From: Candidatus Dojkabacteria bacterium
Lineage (GTDB): Bacteria > Patescibacteriota > Dojkabacteria > B142 > WJKM01
Length of the DNA: 23,112 bases
Direction: 5' to 3'
Assembly: GCA_020429465.1 (NCBI GenBank)
Contig: JAGQLH010000009.1
Coordinates: forward strand, 1 to 23,112
Of this stretch, positions 1 through 5,806 are shown one piece after another (within the stretch, counting starts at the first letter, position 1; each line of letters starts with the position of its first letter). A program made the translations under genes and the position numbers. The notes below the pieces were generated by a model. The model did no database searches and was not told the DNA's origin. It worked only from the letters and a program-made list of their open reading frames with translations.

Positions 1-215
1 ATGGTTTTTTTTTTTTTTTTATTTCTCTAGCTCGGTATGAAGGAGGATTCTTTAGTTTGCAGAATATTCTACTCTGCTTAGGAGCTTTTATTGGTGTTTT
101 TTTGTTAGCAGCAGCTATTTACTCTCTTATGAATCGTGAGGAAGAAACAACTATTTCATCAGGTGAAAATAGTTCGAATAAGACAAATAAAAAGAACAAA
201 AAGAATAAGAAATAG
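1..215 (+). CDS. C-terminal part of a membrane protein, cut by the window edge
   Basis: An open frame runs in from the left edge (codons start at base 3) and ends at TAG 213-215, giving about 70 residues. It reads five Phe codons from a 16-T run at 5-20, then a short loop with RYEGG, one hydrophobic segment of about 20 residues (roughly bases 60-125, LCLGAFIGVFLLAAAIYSLM), and a hydrophilic tail that ends in an Asn/Lys-rich stretch. This fits a C-terminal transmembrane helix with a basic, probably cytoplasmic tail. No family can be named from so little. The frame upstream of the T run cannot be trusted if the homopolymer length is wrong. It converges on the leftward pseudopilin gene, separated by the palindrome at 224-259. 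Confidence 0.6.
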   Translation, partial: GFFFFFISLARYEGGFFSLQNILLCLGAFIGVFLLAAAIYSLMNREEETTISSGENSSNKTNKKNKKNKK

Positions 216-223
216 TATTATCT

Positions 224-259
224 CCATGTAGGGAACAAAGATCTTTGTTCCCTACATGG
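224..259. terminator. Perfect 36-bp palindrome between convergent genes, probable bidirectional terminator
   Basis: The half CCATGTAGGGAACAAAGA (224-241) is followed directly by its exact reverse complement (242-259). It lies 9 nt after the + strand stop and 7 nt before the stop of the leftward pseudopilin. The RNA from either strand would form an 18-bp stem, closed in practice by a few terminal bases. Neither side has a clear U-tract, so termination rests on position and stem strength. Confidence 0.6.
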
Positions 260-265
260 TATTTG

Positions 266-730
266 CTAACAAGAACCAAACACGACAACATTACTATCCC
301 CACAATCATCATTATGAGTCCCTACTCCACTTGTCCAAATTCCAGATTCGTTCTTCATTCCTAATTGGTATGTGCTTAAATCCCCATTTGGATCTTTGAC
401 ATAGCAATATGCTGTTCCGTCTTTAGTTGTGTCTGGAGCTGGGCAGCTATAAGGAGCATTTAAATCTAGAGTGATACTTGATCCTACTGAAAACTCTTCG
501 GTACTTGAAGAATAGGTGATTTGACCAGCTGCTGGGTAGGTTCCATTTGCTAAGAAGTATTTTTCAACACCAATTTTGAGTTCATTGACCATCTCTGTTC
601 TTTGGGCATTACGAGCATTTCGTTGGAGAATACTCAAACCATATACTGCTATAGAAATTAGTACAGCAATCACTCCCATTGTCATGAGTAACTCAACTAG
701 TGAAAACCCGTGTTTATCCTTTTTTCTCAT
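266..730 (-). CDS. Type IV pilin-like protein (pseudopilin) 1
   Basis: A 154-residue type IV pilin/pseudopilin precursor. The N-terminus has a short basic leader (MRKKDKHG), the prepilin peptidase site G8|F9, FSLVELL with Glu at +5 of the mature protein, and a hydrophobic helix through about residue 32. The motif LQRNARNAQR then begins the globular part. Two late cysteines (DDCG and the C-terminal GSC) could form the disulfide seen in many pilins. The frame stays open to an ATG at 775, but that start would put 15 extra residues before the leader and would overlap a promoter at 747-775, so 730 is preferred. The start has no Shine-Dalgarno. The neighbouring gene at 834-1292 encodes a paralogue with the same LQRNARN.QR motif. 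No pilus assembly ATPase or prepilin peptidase is in the window. Which pilus or secretion filament it serves is unknown. Confidence 0.9.
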   Translation of the reverse strand: MRKKDKHGFSLVELLMTMGVIAVLISIAVYGLSILQRNARNAQRTEMVNELKIGVEKYFLANGTYPAAGQITYSSSTEEFSVGSSITLDLNAPYSCPAPDTTKDGTAYCYVKDPNGDLSTYQLGMKNESGIWTSGVGTHNDDCGDSNVVVFGSC

Positions 731-746
731 ATATTTTGTGTTTAAA

Positions 747-775
747 GTAATACATAAATAATAGAACAATTTCAA
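747..775 (-). promoter_or_regulatory. Promoter of pseudopilin 1
   Basis: On the minus strand TTGAAA (770-775), a 17-nt spacer and TATTAC (747-752). Transcription should start near 740, about 10 nt before the ATG at 730. The -35 box abuts the U-tract of the preceding terminator. Confidence 0.5.
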
Positions 776-811
776 TAAAAAGAAAAACCCTCCGATAAAA
801 TCGGAGGGTTT
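776..811 (-). terminator. Intrinsic terminator after pseudopilin 2
   Basis: A 12-bp perfect stem, AAACCCTCCGAT (785-796) with ATCGGAGGGTTT (800-811), around a 3-nt loop. On the minus strand it is followed by TTCTTTTTATT (784 down to about 774). It lies 22 nt after the stop of pseudopilin 2 (834). Confidence 0.85.
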
Positions 812-833
812 CTAAGATCTTATAATGTACTCT

Positions 834-1292
834 TTAGTAGGTGATTGTATAAATCAGATAATCTCCACCATTAGCTGCTTCAAGTGAAACGCAAAGTGTT
901 CCACTCGTGGTGTCAATTCCGTACACAATCTCGTCATTTCCTAATGCACCACCTCCAGTAGCAGTTGTAGTTCCAGCTGCAGTACCACAAGTTAAGCCAG
1001 CTGTTGCATTCGCAAATGCTGCAGGAATTGGGTAAGTAGAAGGACCACTTGTATGTGGGATTTGAAGATCAGTACCACTTATTGTGAATGCTCCATTTGG
1101 TGTTTCACCAAAATAATTTGCAGTAATGTCAGCAATTACGAGCTGTACGTCTTGTAATGATTTTCTTCTTTGTGTATTTCGAGCATTTCTTTGGAGAATT
1201 TGAATTCCAAATGCTGCGATAGCAATAAGTACTGCGATGATAGCCATTGCTACCAGAAGCTCTACAAGAGAGAAACCTTTTTTATTCTTCAT
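834..1292 (-). CDS. Type IV pilin-like protein (pseudopilin) 2
   Basis: A 152-residue type IV pilin/pseudopilin. The start at 1292 gives a leader MKNKKG, a prepilin peptidase site G6|F7, FSLVELL with Glu at +5, and a long hydrophobic helix (VAMAIIAVLIAIAAFGIQIL) ending in QRNARNTQRR. The globular part is rich in Gly, Thr and Ala and ends in YLIYTITY. The frame is open to an ATG at 1364, but that would overlap the -35 box of the promoter at 1336-1364 and give a 30-residue leader unlike class III leaders, so the short start is chosen. There is no Shine-Dalgarno. The pair of pseudopilins probably arose by duplication: the N-terminal helices match closely and the globular parts differ. Each gene has its own promoter, and a terminator separates them, so they can be expressed independently. 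Confidence 0.9.
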   Translation of the reverse strand: MKNKKGFSLVELLVAMAIIAVLIAIAAFGIQILQRNARNTQRRKSLQDVQLVIADITANYFGETPNGAFTISGTDLQIPHTSGPSTYPIPAAFANATAGLTCGTAAGTTTATGGGALGNDEIVYGIDTTSGTLCVSLEAANGGDYLIYTITY

Positions 1293-1335
1293 AATTAAAT
1301 AGTTAGATGTAAAGTTAAAAACCTCATACATAACC

Positions 1336-1364
1336 AGGATAGTAGAAGTAAGGTGCAATGTCAA
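1336..1364 (-). promoter_or_regulatory. Promoter of pseudopilin 2
   Basis: On the minus strand a perfect TTGACA -35 box (1359-1364), a 17-nt spacer and TATCCT (1336-1341). The predicted start near 1329 leaves a leader of about 37 nt before the ATG at 1292. Confidence 0.65.
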
Positions 1365-1385
1365 TTATTAGAAGGTGTTTTCGGA

Positions 1386-2039
1386 TTACCGAACAATAAT
1401 TGAAATGTCTTCTTCAGTTTCTCTATCCCGAAGTGTGAGTAATGCAGCACCTAATCCTGTAGTCATTAAGACTACTGCCGTCAGGATGGTAGTGCCAATA
1501 GTAGAATCTGTTATATCTGTTCGTGGTAATACAGAAGGCGTTCCTCCTGTACTTCCCCCAGTACTTGTTCCACCACCACCGCAAGTAGTATATGTAGCGC
1601 TATTAAATGATAGCGTTACATCGGGAACAATTGTTTCGATTTGGTCAAAAGTTATAGTTCCATTCTCACCACAGATATTTGCACGGACTTCCATGGTAAA
1701 AAGTGTGCTGCCAGAGGTTATATTTCCTTGTGTTAATTTCCCTACATGGATTTCACCATTTGCTGGATCACTTAAAATTGCAACTAAATCCCCAGTATCA
1801 AAACTTTCGATAGAAAGACTGCTACCAACATTTACATGTACCTCTGCAGCTGTGATTTCGGTTCCTGTGTATACTACTTCTATTGGTGTTGTCCCAGATG
1901 TTGAAACATCCACTGACGTAGGGCTAAAACTAAGTGTTCCACTGGCTGTCTGTGCGAATGTAAGTGAGCTAAACAGCACACTTACTCCTAATACAGTAAA
2001 AGCTATCCAATAAATTTTTAGTAGTCTATTTGTAAGCAA
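1386..2039 (-). CDS. Secreted cohesin-like domain protein with LPxT-like C-terminal anchor
   Basis: A 217-residue exported protein. Residues 1-29 form a signal peptide (basic MLTNRLLK, hydrophobic core, probable cleavage after TFA). Residues about 32-155 are a beta-rich domain that resembles a bacterial cohesin in pattern (SFSPTSVDV, an ITSGSTLFTMEVRA strand, GTITFD). A Gly/Ser/Thr linker of about 20 residues follows. The C-terminus has VLPRTD, a hydrophobic segment (TILTAVVLMTTGLGAALLTL) and a charged tail starting RDRE, which has the order of a sortase sorting signal with Asp in place of Gly. The start codon is TTG: the frame has no ATG before an upstream TAG, and this start gives a sound signal peptide. 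The cohesin call is from pattern only. No dockerin or sortase is visible. A membrane-anchored surface protein is the safe reading. Confidence 0.75.
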   Translation of the reverse strand: MLTNRLLKIYWIAFTVLGVSVLFSSLTFAQTASGTLSFSPTSVDVSTSGTTPIEVVYTGTEITAAEVHVNVGSSLSIESFDTGDLVAILSDPANGEIHVGKLTQGNITSGSTLFTMEVRANICGENGTITFDQIETIVPDVTLSFNSATYTTCGGGGTSTGGSTGGTPSVLPRTDITDSTIGTTILTAVVLMTTGLGAALLTLRDRETEEDISIIVR

Positions 2040-2064
2040 TTGTCCAATAATAATATCCTACATC

Positions 2065-2092
2065 ATCATACAAACTTTTATGAGAGTTGCAA
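2065..2092 (-). promoter_or_regulatory. Promoter of the cohesin-like protein gene
   Basis: On the minus strand TTGCAA (2087-2092), a 16-nt spacer and TATGAT (2065-2070). The predicted start is near 2058, about 19 nt before the TTG start codon. It lies just downstream of the pyrG stop, so this gene need not rely on read-through. Confidence 0.5.
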
Positions 2093-2118
2093 AGCTATAT
2101 GGTTCATTTCCCAATGCC

Positions 2119-3804
2119 TTACGAATTGCTTTCCGACAACTCAAATGCATTTGCTACGAATTCCAAGAATAGTGGATGTGGATCCCAAGGCGTAGTTTTA
2201 TATTCTGGATGCGCTTGTGTTGCAATAAAGAATGGATGCTCAGATTTCGGTAATTCTAATGCCTCCACAAAAAATTTATCAGGTGACGTTGCACTTATTA
2301 CTAATCCCATTTTCTCTAGTTGTTCCTTATATTCATTGTTAAATTCAAATCGATGTCTGTGTCGTTCACTTGCAATACCTGGTTTATTTGATTTCCATGC
2401 ACCATATTTTTCGTAAATATCCCATAAACGAGTTCCTTTCTTAACTTTACAATCGTATGATCCTAATCGCATACTTACCCCATTACCTTTAATGACTTGA
2501 TACTTTTCATTGAAGGGAATGGAATGAACTATTTTATGCTTTGCATTTGGTTTGACCTCTTCTGTATGCGCATCTTTGAGGCCTACAACATTTCGGGCAA
2601 ATTCAACTGCAGCTAGTTGCATTCCATAGCAAAGTCCAAGGTACGGAATTTTGTTTTCTCTTGCATAGGTAATAGCTTGAATCTTTCCCTCAACTCCCCG
2701 AGTTCCCCAACCAATAGGAACGATAATCGCATCAGATCCCTCTAGCAGTTTCACACCTTCTTTTTCAATCCGCTCGGTACTTATATATCTCAGATTAACT
2801 TTAATCTGTTGTTTCCATGAGGCATGTTTCACTGCCTCTATAAGAGCAAAATAGGAATCAAGTAATTGATGGTCTCCTGTAGTAAAGTACTTTCCTGCTA
2901 TTGTGATGGTGATCTCACCTTTTGGTGTATGTGAAAGAAATGCAAGATCTTCTTCAAGTTTTTTTCTATCTAATTTCTTCTCTTTTAGACCAAGGTCTCT
3001 AATTAATGTTTCGTCAAATTCCTGGTCATTGAATAACAGTGGAATCTTATAAATATTGTCGACATCATGTGCTCCAATAGTATGTTTTGTATCAAGATCA
3101 CTAAACCGTGCCAGTAGTTCTTTTCTTCGAGAATCTATCTTTCCACTTCCACGTACCACTAAGAAATCAGGCATTATGCCATGTGCCATTAAGAGTCGGA
3201 TAGAAATTTGTACGGGCTTTGTTTTTGGTTCACCGAGATGATCTGGGAATAGGATATATCCTACATGAATATGTATTACATCATTTGGGTACATAGATTT
3301 CATTTTCCGAATAGCTTCGTAGTAGATTGCATTCATTGAATTTGTTGGCTCCCCTACTGTCCCTCCAAGTTCTGTAAAAACAACATCAGCTTTATCTTTC
3401 TTTCCTGCATCAACTATTTCATTAATTATTTCATCTCGCACATGTGGTATTGGTTCAACATCATCTCCTTCGTAAAACATAGAACGTTCTTTATCCAGAA
3501 CATCTTTGAGAACTTTTCCGAACGTATAGAAATTATGTGCATTCATAGATTGTCCAAGGAATCGTTCATAAGTTCCTAAGTCCATATCTGCTTCTGTTCC
3601 ATCCTCACATAAGAACGGATCACCATGTTCTATTGGATTAATTGTTCCTGAATCAACATTTAAATATCCTTCGTATTTGACTGCAGTCACACTGTAGCCT
3701 CTTCGTTTTAGGAGGTATGCAAGAGATGCAGTAGCAACTCCCTTTCCTACGCTAGACATCACTCCACCAGTTACAAACACATATTTTGTTTTACTTCGTG
3801 CCAT
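2119..3804 (-). CDS. pyrG: CTP synthase (glutamine hydrolysing)
   Basis: Makes CTP from UTP, ATP and glutamine, the last step of pyrimidine nucleotide synthesis, in the cytosol. The protein has 561 residues from the chosen start (the family is usually about 535-550). The N-terminal synthase domain has the P-loop-like GGVMSSVGKG (13-22), DGTEADMDLGTYERF (about 68-82) and ELGGTVGEP (145-153). The C-terminal glutaminase domain has GWGTRGVEGK (about 365-374), the nucleophile Cys392 in GLCYGMQ, ERHRHRFEFNNEY, and the catalytic His532 and Glu534 in AHPEY. One conserved stretch differs: the usual KLDPYINVDPGT reads KYEGYLNVDSGT (from Lys43). The frame is open to 3876, but the extra 24 residues are not family-like and would start just beyond the leader hairpin, so 3804 is preferred. 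There is no clear Shine-Dalgarno. It appears to be transcribed alone from the promoter at 3980-4008 through a long leader. Confidence 0.97.
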   Translation of the reverse strand: MARSKTKYVFVTGGVMSSVGKGVATASLAYLLKRRGYSVTAVKYEGYLNVDSGTINPIEHGDPFLCEDGTEADMDLGTYERFLGQSMNAHNFYTFGKVLKDVLDKERSMFYEGDDVEPIPHVRDEIINEIVDAGKKDKADVVFTELGGTVGEPTNSMNAIYYEAIRKMKSMYPNDVIHIHVGYILFPDHLGEPKTKPVQISIRLLMAHGIMPDFLVVRGSGKIDSRRKELLARFSDLDTKHTIGAHDVDNIYKIPLLFNDQEFDETLIRDLGLKEKKLDRKKLEEDLAFLSHTPKGEITITIAGKYFTTGDHQLLDSYFALIEAVKHASWKQQIKVNLRYISTERIEKEGVKLLEGSDAIIVPIGWGTRGVEGKIQAITYARENKIPYLGLCYGMQLAAVEFARNVVGLKDAHTEEVKPNAKHKIVHSIPFNEKYQVIKGNGVSMRLGSYDCKVKKGTRLWDIYEKYGAWKSNKPGIASERHRHRFEFNNEYKEQLEKMGLVISATSPDKFFVEALELPKSEHPFFIATQAHPEYKTTPWDPHPLFLEFVANAFELSESNS

Positions 3805-3973
3805 AAAATCTTTCTTATAAATATAAAATACGAGCAGATTTTCTATACAAACAAAAAGAAGCTCTGTGAGCTTCAAATTACGGGGTTGGGTTAATACTGG
3901 AGATTACTCCACTGAACTAATGCCACTGGAAATACAGTACTAACTAACAACATTTATACTATAACGATTGAGA
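3805..3973 (-). promoter_or_regulatory. Long pyrG leader with an internal terminator-like hairpin, possible attenuator
   Basis: From the predicted transcript start (about 3973) to the pyrG ATG there are about 169 untranslated bases. They contain a terminator-like hairpin at 3858-3874 and a smaller hairpin about 30 nt before it (TGGAG, loop TAAT, CTCCA, in about 3899-3912). This is the layout of a transcription attenuator, and pyrG of several Firmicutes is controlled by CTP-dependent attenuation. The transcript start here does not show the GGGC start used in Bacillus, and I could not find an antiterminator pairing. The leader could instead release a short RNA of about 120 nt. No RNA family was recognised. 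Confidence 0.4.
3843..3874 (-). terminator. Hairpin with U-tract upstream of pyrG
   Basis: The stem GAAGCTC (3858-3864) pairs with GAGCTTC (3868-3874) around a 3-nt loop. On the minus strand it is followed by TTTTTGTTTGTATAG (3857-3843). It either ends transcripts from the membrane-protein pair upstream (stop at 4031) or attenuates pyrG, because the best promoter lies between 4031 and this hairpin. Confidence 0.7.
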
Positions 3974-3979
3974 TGATTT

Positions 3980-4008
3980 ATTATGCGGGATCAAACATAT
4001 ATTGTCAA
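3980..4008 (-). promoter_or_regulatory. Near-consensus promoter upstream of pyrG
   Basis: On the minus strand a perfect TTGACA -35 box (4003-4008), a 17-nt spacer and CATAAT (3980-3985). It is the strongest promoter match found in the window. It lies just downstream of the stop at 4031 and upstream of the hairpin at 3858-3874. No better promoter is visible between the hairpin and the pyrG start. Confidence 0.65.
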
Positions 4009-4030
4009 AGTGATTTTGCCGAAAGCAACC

Positions 4031-4507
4031 CTAATATTCCTCAATCCGCATTGTTTTTACTGTGATATTCTCCATATGTAATGTGTTTGGGTATATGCAG
4101 ATTTTGTTACCTGGGAGGCCTTGGAGTATAGCTGAATGTGGTGATGATAAAGTTATTGATTTTGCAGGGTTTGTAATAGTTGAAAGTACACACTCAGCGC
4201 TAGGATTTTGGGATTGGTAGATACCATCTGCAACTGTGATTATGCTATTTGATGGAGCGTTGTCTATTGCTTGTTGGATTCCTTGGATTCCAAAGTAGGA
4301 ACATGAGATGTCTTCTAAACGATAAGGACAGACAGTAAGCTGGATAGGATTTGAAATTGGTACTTGAGGTTGTGTTTTCTCTAACTCTAATAAAGTTGTG
4401 AAGCTCGAGCCAATAACCAGCAGCATGAATACAGCAATAGTTCCAACAAGAATTGATTTTGATGTTGGTTTTCTTCTCGAACCTACTTTTAAGGGTTTAA
4501 AAATCAT
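4031..4507 (-). CDS. Short membrane-anchored protein with beta-helix-like coils
   Basis: A 158-residue protein. A basic N-terminus (about residues 1-18) precedes one transmembrane helix (about 19-41), and the rest should lie outside the membrane. Residues about 70-155 look like the opening of a right-handed parallel beta-helix of the pectate lyase/pectinesterase type: IQQAIDNAPSNSIITVADGIY, then SITLSSPHSAILQG, then LHMENITVKTM. Such helices normally need many more coils, so the protein is either a minimal version or a truncated one. It has three or four cysteines outside the membrane. No catalytic residues are visible. Its ATG overlaps the TAA of the preceding gene (TAATG), so the two are almost certainly translated together and probably act together. 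Ends in TAG. The function is unknown. Confidence 0.7.
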   Translation of the reverse strand: MIFKPLKVGSRRKPTSKSILVGTIAVFMLLVIGSSFTTLLELEKTQPQVPISNPIQLTVCPYRLEDISCSYFGIQGIQQAIDNAPSNSIITVADGIYQSQNPSAECVLSTITNPAKSITLSSPHSAILQGLPGNKICIYPNTLHMENITVKTMRIEEY

Positions 4508-5715
4508 TACTCAACAGGTGTTTCATGAAATAGTGCATCTACATAGAATGTAACACGGACTTCTGATTGATTTGTGAGCCGTGCAACACCCTCGAATATG
4601 TATATAGGGTACGTGAAACCTATATGTTCATCATTTACGTAATAAGCTAACTGAACTGTCTCACTATTAATCATAAATTCTTCAACTGTGTAACTCGTGG
4701 TTGGAGCAGCAAATACATTTTCTGGAGGGGTAATACTTCGTAATTGCCCTTCTCCACGTTTTATGAGTTCGAATGCAATATCAGGAGATAGGATTCTATA
4801 CACTCCTAGCATTTCGGGTTCATCGTTAACTAAAATTTTCTGTGATTTCAAATAAATAAGGTTATCAAGGTTTCGTGAATTTGATGGTGCAATAACCTCC
4901 AGGTGACCTCGCTCAGGATCAGCACCAACTATAGATGATTTTAATGGTATTCCCAATTCTTCTAGATCTTGAATGTTTGAACCTCTATCCAACACTGCAA
5001 CACTTGAAATCTTTGGTACAAAATTAACATGAAGGGGTGAAAACGCTTCCTGTGATTCCTCTATGGAAACTGAACTTCCCTCTAGTCTATAAGAGATTGG
5101 GGTAACTATTGGTTCAAATTCAGTAATTATGTCAGTGCTTTCTGCTCCAATTGCAGCTACAACACCTCGTATATTTTGTCGAAATGCTTCTTCTGTAATA
5201 GCCCCTGTATTATTTTCCTGAAGTGATTGTACATATGTATTTGATGATATGAGTTCCCAATTCAAATCATTAATTGAAAATAAGAGCCGCCGACCTTCGT
5301 CATCATCCCATCGAAGTGTTTCATTTGTAATTAGTGAAGGTTCTTCAAAATTTAAGCCAAGCGCTGCTGTCTCGGCATTATTCACTGTTTGGAATGTTCG
5401 TCGTTTTGGTTCTAACTGATACACGTATACAAATTCAGGGAATGCGGGTTGAGTATTTCCTTGTAGGGTAAAGATTGGATTCGAATTATCATTAATTGTA
5501 ACTCGTGGAAGTATCTCAGGAAGTGAGATACTATCGAATATAGTATTTTCATCTAAATATATGTTAGAGATGGGGTCATTGTTGTTAGTTCGTATAGATT
5601 CAATTAAGTTAGCAAGTCCTTTTATAGAATAATTGAGTACTACGATCCCTAAAAATACCAACACTACTTTTATGAGATTTTCTTTTGTTTTTGTAAGCGA
5701 AGATTTTGATGACAT
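4507..5715 (-). CDS. Single-pass membrane protein of unknown function, 402 aa
   Basis: The protein has a short basic N-terminus, one transmembrane helix (about residues 14-35, LIKVVLVFLGIVVLNYSIKG), and about 360 residues predicted outside the membrane. This large part is of mixed helix and strand character with no signal cleavage site, no cysteine pairs and no repeat. A C-terminal section (about residues 340-400, SYTVEEFMINSETVQLAYYV and onward to VRVTFYVDAL) looks like a compact beta-rich domain. I do not recognise a family. It is first in a two-gene unit, with its stop overlapping the start of the beta-helix-like protein gene. It starts divergently from the solute-binding lipoprotein gene across a 91-bp promoter region. 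A role at the cell surface or in envelope assembly is an inference from topology only. Confidence 0.75.
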   Translation of the reverse strand: MSSKSSLTKTKENLIKVVLVFLGIVVLNYSIKGLANLIESIRTNNNDPISNIYLDENTIFDSISLPEILPRVTINDNSNPIFTLQGNTQPAFPEFVYVYQLEPKRRTFQTVNNAETAALGLNFEEPSLITNETLRWDDDEGRRLLFSINDLNWELISSNTYVQSLQENNTGAITEEAFRQNIRGVVAAIGAESTDIITEFEPIVTPISYRLEGSSVSIEESQEAFSPLHVNFVPKISSVAVLDRGSNIQDLEELGIPLKSSIVGADPERGHLEVIAPSNSRNLDNLIYLKSQKILVNDEPEMLGVYRILSPDIAFELIKRGEGQLRSITPPENVFAAPTTSYTVEEFMINSETVQLAYYVNDEHIGFTYPIYIFEGVARLTNQSEVRVTFYVDALFHETPVE

Positions 5716-5751
5716 TCTTAGAGAATTCGTGATGAGAAAATTACATGATTT

Positions 5752-5757
5752 ATAATA
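5752..5757 (-). promoter_or_regulatory. Possible -10 box for the 402-aa membrane protein gene
   Basis: TATTAT on the minus strand, in an AT-rich patch midway in the divergent region, about 30 nt before the predicted leader's end at 5715. No convincing -35 box is present at the right distance. The same patch reads TATAAT on the + strand (5751-5756), so it could serve either direction. Confidence 0.35.
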
Positions 5758-5771
5758 CGATATTTCTTTCG

Positions 5772-5800
5772 TTCCCAGAAGACTAATTAATTGCTACAAT
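5772..5800 (+). promoter_or_regulatory. Extended -10 promoter of the solute-binding lipoprotein gene
   Basis: TTCCCA (5772-5777), a 17-nt spacer and TACAAT (5795-5800), with TG one base before the -10 box (TGCTACAAT). The usual start 6-7 nt downstream falls on the ATG at 5807, which predicts a leaderless mRNA. A second possible -10 box, TATAAT at 5751-5756, would give a leader of about 44 nt. Confidence 0.5.
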
Positions 5801-5806
5801 TTATAC

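Noticed and set aside
1..30. ATG at base 1 as a gene start
   Set aside because: That frame stops at TAG 28-30 after nine codons. The long frame is the one starting at base 3.
1741..1749. Second copy of CCTACATGG, part of the palindrome at 224-259
   Set aside because: Only nine bases match and they lie inside a coding region, which is consistent with chance.
1375..2013. A 212-codon open frame on the + strand
   Set aside because: It lies opposite the cohesin-like gene, which has a signal peptide, linker and anchor. The + frame has no domain, and its composition (Val, Ser and Pro runs) is that of an antisense shadow.
2119..3876. CTP synthase starting at 3876
   Set aside because: The extra 24 residues are not family-like, and that start would lie just upstream of the leader hairpin, so the hairpin would be within coding sequence.
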